A stretch of 64,000 nucleotides of DNA from Blattabacterium cuenoti. Its GTDB lineage: Bacteria; Bacteroidota; Bacteroidia; Flavobacteriales; Blattabacteriaceae. Where the stretch lies: contig NZ_CP059183.1 in assembly GCF_014251275.1 (NCBI RefSeq), forward strand, positions 335,001-399,000. The letters are read 5' to 3'. The notes beneath the pieces were generated by a model, which worked only from the letters and a program-made list of their open reading frames with translations, was not told where the DNA came from and did not search any database. Positions 29,966 to 39,179 of the stretch are shown piece after piece. How positions within the stretch are numbered: position 1 is the first letter of the stretch; every line of letters begins with the position of its first letter. The position numbers and the translations under genes are program-made.

Positions 29966-30063
29966 TATAAATCTTACAAAATTTTTTTTTAAAATTTTAT
30001 TAAATTTTGATATTTTTTTTTTATAAAGAAAATTTTTTTTTGTAAAAAAACTTTAATTTTCAT
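29966..30063 (-). pseudogene. Out-of-frame 5' part of menC
   Basis: ATG at 30063 begins MKIKVFLQKK, then runs through coding-strand A-tracts of 9, 10 and 9 (30033-30041, 30013-30022, 29982-29990) and stops near 29990. The menC frame is open back to about 30054 but has no ATG; from the first tract on it would read KKNFLYKKKISKFN and then FVRFILVKTDNNF, which resembles the opening strands of MenC homologues. One added base in a tract joins the ATG to the body, giving about 366 residues. Confidence 0.6.
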
Positions 30064-30081
30064 ATTAATTATTTTATCTAA

Positions 30082-30774
30082 CTAAATATCTATATATTTC
30101 CCTGAATCTAGTAATATTAATTTTTTTCTATTTTTATTGAAAATATTTATAGAATTTTTTTTATTTATTTTAATACTTTCAAAAGTATCATAATGTACTC
30201 CTAATATTTTTTCACATTTTAATAATTTTGATGCTGTTACTGCTTCTTCAGCATCCATAGTATATCTTCCACCTATAGGTAGAATAGATAATTTTAATTT
30301 TCCAAAATTAGGTAAAAATGACATTTCATATGTAATTGATGTATCTCCTGATATATAAATATTACCATCATTAGTACTTAAAAAAAAACCACCTGGATTT
30401 CCACCATATGTTCCATCAGGAAAAACACTAGAATGCATTGCCCATACATATTTCAATTTCCCAAATGGAAAAGTTACAAAAGACCCGAAATTCATTCCAT
30501 AAGTTTTAATTCCCTTTTTTTCAAAAAAATTTGCAATTTCATAATTAGATATAACTAAAATTTTAGGCCTGTTTTGTTTTACAAATAAATCTACATCACA
30601 TATATGATCATAATGAGCATGAGTAATTAATATATAATGAATTGGATAATTTATATATTTGTATAATGATTTTTTATTAAAAATTGGATTTTCAGAAAGA
30701 AAAGGATCTATTAATATATTATTTCCATATATTTCTAATATACATGTACTGTGAGAAATAAATATAATCTTCAT
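30082..30774 (-). CDS. Metal-dependent hydrolase, UPF0173 (metallo-beta-lactamase fold)
   Basis: A 230-residue metallo-beta-lactamase-fold hydrolase. HAHYDH near residue 52 gives the HxHxDH zinc motif; earlier HSTCILEI and DPFLSENP are typical of UPF0173. GDTSIT (near 147) and the late His in LGVHYDTF supply further ligands. Substrate unknown. It sits between menA and menC, 44 bp after menA, in what looks like one men operon. As I recall, the same hydrolase position is kept in free-living Flavobacteria. That suggests a menaquinone role, perhaps as a thioesterase, but this is inference. Confidence 0.87.
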   Translation of the reverse strand: MKIIFISHSTCILEIYGNNILIDPFLSENPIFNKKSLYKYINYPIHYILITHAHYDHICDVDLFVKQNRPKILVISNYEIANFFEKKGIKTYGMNFGSFVTFPFGKLKYVWAMHSSVFPDGTYGGNPGGFFLSTNDGNIYISGDTSITYEMSFLPNFGKLKLSILPIGGRYTMDAEEAVTASKLLKCEKILGVHYDTFESIKINKKNSINIFNKNRKKLILLDSGKYIDI

Positions 30775-30818
30775 AAATTATTTTTTTTTATTTCATAAGT
30801 TTATATATAATATAATTT

Positions 30819-31736
30819 TTATAAAAAGTTTGTAATTCCAATATTTAAACCATATAAAAAAGTTAATAATACCAGTTTTTTCAATTCTAAATTTAGTAAG
30901 TTTTTTCTTTTAATAAATATTATATTTTTAATATTGTACATTAAAGATATAATAATTAAAACTGAAAATATCCATTGATAAGTATTATTTACATTTCTTA
31001 TGTATAAGAATAACAAACAAATAACAATTGGTATAAAAACAATTATTGTATGATAAAATTTTGAATATTTTACTCCTAATTTTACTGGAATAGTAATTTT
31101 TCCATTTTCAATGTCATCTTTTAAATCTCTTATATTATTTACATTTAATACTGATACACTTAAGAACCCTATTCCAAACGATAATAAAAAAATATCAATA
31201 GTAGGAAAAATATGAGTTAATAGAAAAAAATTACCTAATACAGAAAATAGACCAAAAAAAATAAATACTGATAAATCTCCTAAACCAAATTTCCATCCAT
31301 AAGGAGTTTTTCCAATTGAATAACTAATAGAGGAATATATACAAAATAATAATCCTAAAGTATATAAAAAAAATATAAAAATATTTTCCCTAACAGTTTT
31401 AAATATTAAAATAATACCAAAAAAAAAAGAAAGTATAGAAAATATATAGATAGATTTTTTCATATTATATAAAGAAATTTTTCCACATTTGACTAATTTT
31501 TTTGGACTATAAGAATTAACATTATTAAATGTTTTTATACTATCTCCATAATCATTTGAAAAATTTGATAAAATTTGAAGAGATATAGAAGTAAGTATAG
31601 AAAAAGTATATATATCTATATTTTTATATAATTCTATTACAGATGATGAAGATAAAAGATAACTTGAAGTTATACCTGTAATAGAAAGTGGTAATGTATA
31701 AACACGAGATGCATAAATAAAATATTTTATTTTCAT
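30819..31736 (-). CDS. menA: 1,4-dihydroxy-2-naphthoate polyprenyltransferase
   Basis: Integral membrane UbiA-family enzyme that attaches the polyprenyl chain to dihydroxynaphthoate, giving demethylmenaquinone. The first Asp motif is [12 protein letters not shown] and the second [18 protein letters not shown]; about eight to nine hydrophobic helices cover the 305 residues. [20 protein letters not shown] is typical of MenA. Its start overlaps the menB stop by 4 bp, so the two are translationally coupled. The side chain is probably supplied by the prenyl synthase at 4.3 kb. Confidence 0.93.
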   Translation of the reverse strand: MKIKYFIYASRVYTLPLSITGITSSYLLSSSSVIELYKNIDIYTFSILTSISLQILSNFSNDYGDSIKTFNNVNSYSPKKLVKCGKISLYNMKKSIYIFSILSFFFGIILIFKTVRENIFIFFLYTLGLLFCIYSSISYSIGKTPYGWKFGLGDLSVFIFFGLFSVLGNFFLLTHIFPTIDIFLLSFGIGFLSVSVLNVNNIRDLKDDIENGKITIPVKLGVKYSKFYHTIIVFIPIVICLLFLYIRNVNNTYQWIFSVLIIISLMYNIKNIIFIKRKNLLNLELKKLVLLTFLYGLNIGITNFL

Positions 31737-32548
31737 AAGAATTTTTGAAACTTCTTAAAATTAGGAATTCTTTTTTCTAAAAAAGCTTTTTTACCTTCTT
31801 GAGATTCTTCCATTAAATAAAACATTAAGGTAGCATCTCCAGCTAACTGCATTAGCCCATGTTGTCCATCTAATTCTGCATTTAAACAACGTTTTATCAT
31901 TCTTAATGCCATTGGACTTCTTTTTTGTATTGTCTTACACCATTTAATTGTTGTTTTTTCAAGAGAATTTTTAGTAACTACTTTATTAATTAAGCCCATG
32001 TTAAAGGCTTCTTTTGCAGAATATTCTTTACATAAAAACCACATTTCTCTTGTTTTTTTTTGACCAATATGTCTAGCTAAATAAGATGATCCGAATCCTC
32101 CATCAAAAGATCCTACTTTAGGCCCAGATTGCCCAAAAATTGCATTATCTGATGCTATGGTCAAATCACAAACTACATGTAATACATGACCCCCTCCTAT
32201 AGCATATCCATTAACCATGGCTATTACTGGTTTTGGTATTTCTCTTATTTTTTTGTAAAAATCTAATATATTTAACACTGGTATTCCGTCTTTTCCTAAA
32301 TAGCCTCCATAACTTCTAGTTTTTTGATCTCCTCCTGAACAAAAAGATTTATCTCCAGTTCCAGTTATAATAACTACATCTATATCATTTCTATTTTTAC
32401 ATATTTTCATAGCATCTATCATTTCTTTTACAGTTTCAACTCTAAATGCATTATGACACCAGGGTCTATTTATTTCTATTTTAGAAATACCTTCCCAAAA
32501 TAGAAAAAAAATATCTTCATATTTTTTTATTGATTTCCAATTTACCAT
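31733..32548 (-). CDS. menB: 1,4-dihydroxy-2-naphthoyl-CoA synthase
   Basis: Crotonase-family enzyme that cyclises succinylbenzoyl-CoA to DHNA-CoA. It has [14 protein letters not shown], the oxyanion-hole segments [11 protein letters not shown] and [19 protein letters not shown], and [20 protein letters not shown], the MenB-specific active-site block. The end KRIPNFKKF is also typical. Length of 271 residues is normal. It is the first gene of menB-menA-hydrolase-menC-menE; menD, menF and menH are not in the window. A 64-bp gap separates it from a divergent membrane protein gene. Confidence 0.95.
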   Translation of the reverse strand: MVNWKSIKKYEDIFFLFWEGISKIEINRPWCHNAFRVETVKEMIDAMKICKNRNDIDVVIITGTGDKSFCSGGDQKTRSYGGYLGKDGIPVLNILDFYKKIREIPKPVIAMVNGYAIGGGHVLHVVCDLTIASDNAIFGQSGPKVGSFDGGFGSSYLARHIGQKKTREMWFLCKEYSAKEAFNMGLINKVVTKNSLEKTTIKWCKTIQKRSPMALRMIKRCLNAELDGQHGLMQLAGDATLMFYLMEESQEGKKAFLEKRIPNFKKFQKFL

Positions 32549-32612
32549 AAAATAAAATGTATTAAAAATTGATATTTATTTTTATAATATAAAATAGATT
32601 TTAAATTTTATT

Positions 32613-33032
32613 ATGTTAAGAAATATATTTTCAGTATTTACAGGTGTAATAATAAGTATTACAGAAATTTTATTTTTTATTAAATTTACAAAAATATGGT
32701 TTTTTAGAATAAAATTAATACCATTAGTAAAAATGAAATATATTTTTATTAATGCTTCAAATAATTTTTTCTTAATTTTAATATTATTATGTACTTTCAG
32801 TGTTTTATCTGGAAATATTATAACTGCATTTATAGTTAAGTATGCTAAAATAGCTTATGCCAGACTAACTGGAATTATTTCATTATTAATAATATTGTTA
32901 TATATTTTGTTTTTTCCATTAACAAATTTTATCAAATTTATTATGGTCTCTATTTTTTTTATTTTATCTTATTTATCTTCTTTTTTATCAAAGAAACTTA
33001 TAAAAATATTACATAGGAACAAATGGATTTAA
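32613..33032 (+). CDS. Small hypothetical integral membrane protein
   Basis: A 139-residue, strongly hydrophobic, basic protein with about four predicted membrane helices: roughly residues 6-25, 50-76, 85-103 and 108-126. Helix 2 ends in a SGNIITAFIVKY loop and a positively charged linker (KYAKIAYARLTG) follows. I do not recognise the family. It starts 64 bp from the divergent menB, and its last 24 bp overlap the 3' end of nhaD on the other strand. Low-complexity membrane genes are easily over-called in AT-rich DNA, but the clear helix pattern and length argue that it is real. Confidence 0.68.
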   Translation: MLRNIFSVFTGVIISITEILFFIKFTKIWFFRIKLIPLVKMKYIFINASNNFFLILILLCTFSVLSGNIITAFIVKYAKIAYARLTGIISLLIILLYILFFPLTNFIKFIMVSIFFILSYLSSFLSKKLIKILHRNKWI

Positions 33033-34289
33033 TAATAAATAAATAAAACCCGATATATATCCTATCAGAGCTATCCAACTAATTTTTTTAACATACCAAA
33101 AAAAATTTATTTTTTCTATGCTCATTGCTGCTATACCAGATGCAGATCCTATGATTAATAAACTTCCACCAGTTCCAGATACATAAGCAATAAAATGCCA
33201 TAAGTCATGGTTTAACGAATGAGGAAACATAGATAATGTTGCTGCAACTAAAGGAACATTATCTATTATAGAAGACATAAGTCCAAATAAAAAAGATGTT
33301 ACTTTCCACGTAGGAACAATACTATTTATCCAATTAGATAGTCTATACAAAACACCTATAGCTTCTAATGATGAAACTGATAACAAAACTCCAAAAAAAA
33401 ATAAAATACTAGAAATATCTATTTTTTCTATAATTTTTTTCTTATATAAAAAATTTTTTTTTATCATATCGTTAGTATGAACAATTAAAATAAGAATTCC
33501 AAGAGAAAACATCATACCTACATATGGAGGAACTCCAATTATAATTTTATATATTGGGACAAGTAACATTAAAAACATTCCTATTTTTAACATAAAAATG
33601 CCTATTTCCAAATCTTTTTTTGATAAATTATCATTTTTTTTAGGAATAGTAACATTACTATCAAAATCATGTATTTTAGAAATTATAAAAGTACTTGTTA
33701 ACATACAAATAACAGATGGAATAAAAACGTTTTTTATAAGATGTAAAGTAGTTACTTTTTTTGAAATCCATAACATTGTAGTTGTTATATCCCCAATAGG
33801 AGACCATACTCCACCAGCATTTGCTGCTATAATCACTATCCCTAAATAATACAAACGTTCTTTATAATTAAGTATAGTTTTCCTTAATAAAGATACTAAT
33901 ACTATAGTAGCAGTTAGATTATCTATTACTGCAGATAATAAAAAAGAAAGAATACTAATTTTCCATAAAAATTTACTTTTTTTATCTGTATAAAGAAGTT
34001 TTCTTAATGCTTCAAATGCAAAATATCTTTCAATAATAGAAATTATTAACATTGCTCCTATAATGAAAAAAATAATTTCAGATGTTTTTCCTAATTGAAA
34101 TAGTAATAAATTTTGTGGATTTTTTTGTATTAAAAGATTATTTTCTAATTTAAAAACTGGAATATTAAAAAATATAATATACGACCAACATAAAGTAGCC
34201 ATTATAATTGATGGAACAATTTTATTCAAAAAAAAATAACCTTCAAATATAATGAATAAATATCCAATAATAAAAATTATAATTACCAT
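33009..34289 (-). CDS. nhaD: Na+/H+ antiporter NhaD family
   Basis: Inner-membrane ion antiporter of the NhaD/ArsB (IT) superfamily, 426 residues and about 11-12 membrane helices. Recognisable blocks are LSFLLSAVIDNLTATIVLVSLLRK, NAGGVWSPIGDITTTMLWI and, in the second half, SSIIDNVPLVAATLSMFP and SGTGGSLLIIGSASGIAAM; the two D-N-x-T/P motifs mark the inverted repeats. It may use the sodium gradient or keep pH in the host cell. It lies 75 bp after eno on the same strand and overlaps the convergent membrane-protein gene by 24 bp. Confidence 0.92.
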   Translation of the reverse strand: MVIIIFIIGYLFIIFEGYFFLNKIVPSIIMATLCWSYIIFFNIPVFKLENNLLIQKNPQNLLLFQLGKTSEIIFFIIGAMLIISIIERYFAFEALRKLLYTDKKSKFLWKISILSFLLSAVIDNLTATIVLVSLLRKTILNYKERLYYLGIVIIAANAGGVWSPIGDITTTMLWISKKVTTLHLIKNVFIPSVICMLTSTFIISKIHDFDSNVTIPKKNDNLSKKDLEIGIFMLKIGMFLMLLVPIYKIIIGVPPYVGMMFSLGILILIVHTNDMIKKNFLYKKKIIEKIDISSILFFFGVLLSVSSLEAIGVLYRLSNWINSIVPTWKVTSFLFGLMSSIIDNVPLVAATLSMFPHSLNHDLWHFIAYVSGTGGSLLIIGSASGIAAMSIEKINFFWYVKKISWIALIGYISGFIYLLLNPFVPM

Positions 34290-34364
34290 TAACTTTTATA
34301 TTATTTTATTCATTGTATTTGTTATACTCATTTTTTTATAGTTATATTATTATGTTTATTTTTT

Positions 34365-35669
34365 TTAATATTTCCATTTTGAATAAGTTGAATATTTTCC
34401 TATTTCTTCTTCTATACGAAATAATTGGTTATATTTTGAAGTACGTTCAGTTCTACAAATTGATCCTATTTTTATTTGTTCAATATTAAATGCAACAGAT
34501 AAATCAGATATAAATGTATCTTCTGTTTCACCAGAACGATGAGAAATTATATTTTTATATTTATTTTTATTAGCAAAATTAATTGTTTCAATTGTTTCTG
34601 TAAGAGTTCCTACTTGATTAATTTTTATCAAAATTGAATTTGCTATTTTATTCTTTACTCCTTTTTTTAATTTTTCTACTTTAGTAACGAATAAATCATC
34701 TCCTACTAATTGTATTTTATTACCAATTTCATCTGTTAATAATTTCCATCCTTTCCAATCATTTTGATCTATACCGTCTTCTATGGATATTATTGGATAT
34801 TTTTTAACTAAAAAAGATAAATATTCTATATGTTCTTCTCTAGATTTTAAAATATTATTATTAGTATTTATTTCTGTATTGTTTCTTTTTTTAAATTTAG
34901 AATAATTATACATTCCATTATCATATAACTCTGATGATGCACAATCAATAGCTATTCCAATGTCATCATACGGATCATAATTAGATAAATGTATAGATTC
35001 TAAAATAAGATCTAAAACAGTTTCTATATTATCTACATTTGGAGAAAAACCTCCTTCATCTCCAACATTAGTTGAAAATCCTTTTTTATTTAAAATGTTT
35101 TTTAAATTATTAAAAACTCTATGAATTATTTGAATAGCTTCAGAAAAACTATCTGATTTTACAGGAACAATCATAAATTCTTGAAAAGCTATAGATGTAT
35201 TTGAATGTTTTCCTCCATTTATAACATTAACTAAAGGTATTGGAAGAATATTATTACGTAACCCTCCAATATATTTATAAATAGGGATTTCTAGTTCTTT
35301 AGAAGCTGCTTTTGCAATTGAAATAGAAACAGCTAGTATAGAATTAGCTCCTAATCTTCTTTTATCTTTTGTTCCATCTAATTCTATCATTAATTTATCA
35401 ATATTAAATTGATCTAATACTGATTTTCCAATTAATTCAGGAGAAATTATATTATTTACATTTTCTACAGCTTTTAATACACTTTTTCCAAAATAAAAGT
35501 CCTTATTTTTATCACGCAATTCAAATGATTCATTTTCACCTTTAGAAGATCCAGATGGAATAGATGCACGTCCCAATATATTTCCACTTGTTATTACATC
35601 TACTTCTATAGTAGGATTTCCTCTAGAATCTAATATTTGTCTAGCTTTAATGTTTTTAATTGTTCTCAT
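34365..35669 (-). CDS. eno: Enolase
   Basis: Interconverts 2-phosphoglycerate and phosphoenolpyruvate. N-terminal ARQILDSRGNPTIEVDV and SIPSGSSKGE are followed by the metal ligands Asp (IAIDCASSE), Glu in SIEDGIDQNDW and Asp in LVGDDLFVT. The catalytic Lys is in LIKINQVGT and the end has SHRSGETEDTFI. Length of 434 residues is full. It is the last of the 38-gene minus-strand run, and its start overlaps rplQ by 14 bp. In Flavobacteria carA usually sits between rplQ and eno; it is absent here. Confidence 0.96.
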   Translation of the reverse strand: MRTIKNIKARQILDSRGNPTIEVDVITSGNILGRASIPSGSSKGENESFELRDKNKDFYFGKSVLKAVENVNNIISPELIGKSVLDQFNIDKLMIELDGTKDKRRLGANSILAVSISIAKAASKELEIPIYKYIGGLRNNILPIPLVNVINGGKHSNTSIAFQEFMIVPVKSDSFSEAIQIIHRVFNNLKNILNKKGFSTNVGDEGGFSPNVDNIETVLDLILESIHLSNYDPYDDIGIAIDCASSELYDNGMYNYSKFKKRNNTEINTNNNILKSREEHIEYLSFLVKKYPIISIEDGIDQNDWKGWKLLTDEIGNKIQLVGDDLFVTKVEKLKKGVKNKIANSILIKINQVGTLTETIETINFANKNKYKNIISHRSGETEDTFISDLSVAFNIEQIKIGSICRTERTSKYNQLFRIEEEIGKYSTYSKWKY

Positions 35670-36138
35670 TATTTTTATTTACATTTTTTTTTCTTCTTCG
35701 TCTAGTTCTATAACGTTTATTACTAGGAATATTAATATTATTTTTTTCTTTTTTTCCTTTTATTTTATATTTATATATTTCATTAAAATCTACAAATTCA
35801 ATTAAAGACATTTTAGATTTATCTCCAAAACGAAATCCAATTTTTAATATTCTAGTATACCCACCAGGTCTATTACGTACTTTTTCAAAAGTGTTATTAA
35901 ATAATTCTGAAACTGCATTTTTATCTTTTAAATATGAAAAAATAATTCTTCTAGAATTAGTAGTATTATTTTTAGATTTTGTAATAATTGGTTCTATATA
36001 CTTTTTTAAAGCTTTAGCTTTAGCTAAAGTAGTAAAAATTCTTTTTTTTTTTATTAAAGAAACTGACATGTTAGAAAAAAGTGCCTTTCTATGACTATAC
36101 TTTCTTCCCAAATGATTATTTTTTAATCTATGATTCAT
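35656..36138 (-). CDS. rplQ: 50S ribosomal protein L17
   Basis: Large-subunit protein. The conserved N-terminal core NHRLKNNHLGRKYSHRKALFSNM and IFTTLAKAKALKKYIEPII precede PGGYTRILKIGFRFGDKSKMSLIEFVDF. The last 30 or so residues are a basic tail (RYRTRRRRKKN). The 160-residue length fits the Bacteroidetes form, which is longer than the E. coli protein. It lies 28 bp after rpoA and overlaps eno by 14 bp. Confidence 0.95.
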   Translation of the reverse strand: MNHRLKNNHLGRKYSHRKALFSNMSVSLIKKKRIFTTLAKAKALKKYIEPIITKSKNNTTNSRRIIFSYLKDKNAVSELFNNTFEKVRNRPGGYTRILKIGFRFGDKSKMSLIEFVDFNEIYKYKIKGKKEKNNINIPSNKRYRTRRRRKKNVNKNNENN

Positions 36139-36166
36139 AACTAGTAAAAAAATTTTTTTTTATTTA

Positions 36167-37159
36167 TTATTTATCATTATATTCTGATATCTCCATTCCA
36201 AAAAATAAACCTTTTTCTTTCATTTTACTTTCTAATTCATATAGTGATTTTTTACCAAAATTTCTCATTTTCAATATATAAGTTCTATCACATTTTACTA
36301 AATCTGCAATTGTTTTTATAGTAGCAAGTTTCAAACAATTTTTTGTACGTACAGATAAATCCATATCACTTAATTTTAAATTAAGTAATGTTCTCATTTT
36401 TAAAAATTCTTCATCATACTTCTTATTTTTATCAATTTTCTCTTTCTTATTTTTTCCTATTTTTTCATCAGAAAAAATAGAAAAATATTGAATTAATATT
36501 TCAGAAGCTTCAACTAATGCCATTTTTGGAGATATAGATCCATCTGTTTTAATGTCTAATAACAAATTTTCGAAATCAGTTTTTTGTCCTACTCTACAGT
36601 TTTCTATTGTATATTTAACATTTTTAATGGGAGTATAAATAGAATCTATAGGTATAGTTCCAATTAATTCATTATTTTTTTTATTTTCTTCTGCTGGAAT
36701 ATATCCTTTACCTTCTTCTATAGTAAATGTAATTTCTAATGGAATTGTATTTTCTTTGTGACAAAGAATTAGATCATGATTTAATATTTCAAATCCAGAA
36801 ATATACTTATTAAGTATTTTGCCAGTAACAAATCTTTCTTTATTATCTATAAATGCATTTACTATTTCTTTGTTACTATCTGGAATAATTCTTTTTAATC
36901 TAATTTTTTTAAAATTTAGTATAATATCAGTAACATCTTCTAATACTCCATCTATAGATGAAAATTCATATTTAACACCTTTAATTCTAATAGATGTAAC
37001 TGAAAACCCTTTTAAAGAACTCAGTAACACTCTTCTTAATGCATTACCTAATGTTATACCATATCCAGGTTCTAAAGGTTTTAAATGAAAAACTCCTCTA
37101 TAATCTGATAATTCAGTCATAGAAACTCTATCAGGTCTAATAAAATCTAAAATAGACAT
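36167..37159 (-). CDS. rpoA: DNA-directed RNA polymerase subunit alpha
   Basis: Scaffolds core RNA polymerase assembly and contacts promoter DNA. The N-terminal domain has KPLEPGYGITLGNALRRVLLSSLKG, the classic dimerisation block, and GQKTDFENLLLDIKTDGS. A lysine-rich linker near residue 245 leads to the C-terminal HhH domain with LNLKLSDMDLSVRTKNCLK and MRNFGKKSLYELESKM. Length of 330 residues is full. It is placed between rpsD (9 bp) and rplQ (28 bp), the standard alpha operon order. Confidence 0.96.
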   Translation of the reverse strand: MSILDFIRPDRVSMTELSDYRGVFHLKPLEPGYGITLGNALRRVLLSSLKGFSVTSIRIKGVKYEFSSIDGVLEDVTDIILNFKKIRLKRIIPDSNKEIVNAFIDNKERFVTGKILNKYISGFEILNHDLILCHKENTIPLEITFTIEEGKGYIPAEENKKNNELIGTIPIDSIYTPIKNVKYTIENCRVGQKTDFENLLLDIKTDGSISPKMALVEASEILIQYFSIFSDEKIGKNKKEKIDKNKKYDEEFLKMRTLLNLKLSDMDLSVRTKNCLKLATIKTIADLVKCDRTYILKMRNFGKKSLYELESKMKEKGLFFGMEISEYNDK

Positions 37160-37168
37160 AAAAAATAA

Positions 37169-37777
37169 TTATTTTGAGTATAATTCAACAATTAATTGTT
37201 CTTTTATATTTTCAGGTATTTGTGATCTTTTTGGAAGTTGTTTAAATGTTCCATACATATTTTTTTCATCAAAAATTAACCATTCAACTAAATCTTTATT
37301 ATTATCTATTGATTTTAATATTAAAGGATGATTAATAGAATTTTTATTTATTCCTATTTTGTCACCAGGACTTAATTTAAAAGAAGGAATATTTACTATT
37401 TCATCGTTTACAATAATATGTTTATGACTAACTAATTGTCTTGCAGAAGGTCTAGTAGGAGCAAAATTAAGTCTAAATACTATATTATCTAAACGTCTTT
37501 CACATGATTGTAATAATAATTCCCCAGTAACTCCTTTTTTTCTAGCAGCATTAATAAACAATTTAAAAAATTGTTTCTCTAATATTCCATAAATATATTT
37601 TGTTTTTTGTTTTTCCATTAATTGAACAAAATATTCAGAACGTTTAGATCTTCTTCTAGGGCCTCCAAAATGTTGTACAGAATGATATTTTTTTCTTTCA
37701 AAATACTTATCTTCTCCATAAATACATTGTCCAAATCTTCTAGAAATTCTTGTTCTTGGACCTATATATCTAGCCAT
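37169..37777 (-). CDS. rpsD: 30S ribosomal protein S4
   Basis: Primary 16S-binding protein nucleating small-subunit assembly. MARYIGPRTRISRRFGQ opens the protein; the S4 RNA-binding domain has CERRLDNIVFRLNFAPTRPSARQLVSHKHI. Length is 202 residues. The open frame extends 23 codons upstream, nearly into rpsK, but MARYIGP at 37777 is the conserved start and leaves a 34-bp gap. In many bacteria S4 represses this operon; no such RNA structure was identified here. Confidence 0.95.
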   Translation of the reverse strand: MARYIGPRTRISRRFGQCIYGEDKYFERKKYHSVQHFGGPRRRSKRSEYFVQLMEKQKTKYIYGILEKQFFKLFINAARKKGVTGELLLQSCERRLDNIVFRLNFAPTRPSARQLVSHKHIIVNDEIVNIPSFKLSPGDKIGINKNSINHPLILKSIDNNKDLVEWLIFDEKNMYGTFKQLPKRSQIPENIKEQLIVELYSK

Positions 37778-37811
37778 ATTCCATAATGTTTTATTATTTT
37801 TTTTATATTTT

Positions 37812-38201
37812 TTATACTCTTCTTCTTTTAGGTGGTCTACAACCATTATGAGGTAATGGTGTAATATCTTTTATCATTGTAACTGTAAGACCAGAATTAC
37901 TCAATGCTCTTATAGCTGCATCTCTACCTGCTCCAGGACCTTTTATTTTAATTTCTATCTTTTTCATTCCGGCATTTAAACCTTCTTTAGCAACATTTTC
38001 AGCTGTAATTTGTGCAGCATAAGGTGTATTTTTCTTTGAACCTTTAAAATTCATTTTTCCAGCAGATCCCCAAGCTATAACATCACCTTTTTTATTAGTT
38101 AATGTTATAATAATATTGTTAAAACTAGATTGTATATGTGCAATACCTACAGTATCTACAATTACCTTTCTCTTTTTTTTTCTAACAGATAATTTTACCA
38201 T
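37812..38201 (-). CDS. rpsK: 30S ribosomal protein S11
   Basis: Platform protein of the 30S subunit near the mRNA exit. It is recognised by [43 protein letters not shown] and the C-terminal [33 protein letters not shown]. Length of 129 residues is standard. It follows rpsM by 26 bp in the alpha operon. Confidence 0.96.
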   Translation of the reverse strand: MVKLSVRKKKRKVIVDTVGIAHIQSSFNNIIITLTNKKGDVIAWGSAGKMNFKGSKKNTPYAAQITAENVAKEGLNAGMKKIEIKIKGPGAGRDAAIRALSNSGLTVTMIKDITPLPHNGCRPPKRRRV

Positions 38202-38227
38202 TCCTATCCTATTAGTATATTTTTTAA

Positions 38228-38608
38228 TTATTTAGTTATCCTTTTTTTATTTGCAACAGTTTTTCTTTTTCCTTTTCTAGTCCTACAATTATTTTTAGTT
38301 TTCTGACCTCTTAATGGTAAGCATTTTCTATGTCTTATTCCTCTATAACATCCTATATCTATTAATTTTTTTATATTTATTCTGATTTCAGATCTTAATT
38401 CACCTTCTATTTTTATATTATTAGATATATACTTTCTTATTTTACTAATTTCTTCATCTGACCAATTTTTAGCCTTCTTATTTTCTTCTACTCCAACTGA
38501 TTGTAAAATTAATTTTGATAAACTTTTACCTATTCCATATAAATAAGTTAATGCTATGATCCCTCTTTTATAGATTGGAATATCTACACCAGAAATTCTA
38601 ATTGACAT
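38228..38608 (-). CDS. rpsM: 30S ribosomal protein S13
   Basis: Head protein contacting P-site tRNA and 50S bridges. It begins with [26 protein letters not shown] and ends with the conserved [17 protein letters not shown] and [10 protein letters not shown], the basic tail. Length of 126 residues is normal. It lies 37 bp after rpmJ at the head of the alpha-operon segment. Confidence 0.96.
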   Translation of the reverse strand: MSIRISGVDIPIYKRGIIALTYLYGIGKSLSKLILQSVGVEENKKAKNWSDEEISKIRKYISNNIKIEGELRSEIRINIKKLIDIGCYRGIRHRKCLPLRGQKTKNNCRTRKGKRKTVANKKRITK

Positions 38609-38645
38609 AATAAAAAAACATGAAATTTAAATATATAACATAAAA

Positions 38646-38762
38646 TTAACCTTGTTTTTGTTTAAATTTAGGATTTTTTTTATTTATTATTCTTAATCTT
38701 CCTTTTCTATTAACAATAATACAATGTTTTGATCTTTTTTTTAGTGAAGCTTTTACTTTCAT
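38646..38762 (-). CDS. rpmJ: 50S ribosomal protein L36
   Basis: A 38-residue protein too short for a usual length cut-off. The minus strand reads [16 protein letters not shown], then [14 protein letters not shown] and PKFKQKQG, matching L36 from end to end. Only one cysteine (Cys14) of the classical zinc site remains, so it is the form without zinc binding, as I recall also for other Bacteroidetes. It sits between infA (59 bp) and rpsM (37 bp), the expected position. Confidence 0.95.
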   Translation of the reverse strand: MKVKASLKKRSKHCIIVNRKGRLRIINKKNPKFKQKQG

Positions 38763-38821
38763 AATAAAAATTTTAAAATTAAACTGTAAAAAAATTAAAA
38801 CAAAAAAAATAAAAATTAATG

Positions 38822-39037
38822 TTAATATCTATATGTAATCCTTCCTCTTTCTAAGTCGTAAGATGACATTTCTAATTTAACTTTATCTCCTGGTAATATT
38901 TTTATATAGTGCATTCTCATTTTTCCAGATATATGTGCTTTAATTATACATCCATTTTTTAATTGTACACGAAACATTGCATTTGGAGATGATTCAATTA
39001 TAGTTCCATCTACTTCAATATGCTTTTGCTTTGCCAT
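38822..39037 (-). CDS. infA: Translation initiation factor IF-1
   Basis: Small OB-fold factor that blocks the A site during initiation. The full 71 residues fit: [26 protein letters not shown], then [25 protein letters not shown] and the end [11 protein letters not shown]. It is separated from secY by 142 bp of AT-rich sequence, one of the larger gaps in the ribosomal run, so an internal promoter is possible. rpmJ follows 59 bp later. Confidence 0.96.
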   Translation of the reverse strand: MAKQKHIEVDGTIIESSPNAMFRVQLKNGCIIKAHISGKMRMHYIKILPGDKVKLEMSSYDLERGRITYRY

Positions 39038-39179
39038 ATTTATTTGTATTTATATCCTTAATAACCTTAATAATTAGTATATTATATTATATATTTTATA
39101 TTTATATTTATATAGTATAGTAGAAAGTATAAGCAAAAGTTACTTATACAAAACACAATATACATAAAAAAAATTATAA

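Noticed and set aside
37778-37846. Longer rpsD start
   Set aside because: S4 proteins start at MARYIGP; the 23-codon extension is lysine-rich and not conserved in the family.
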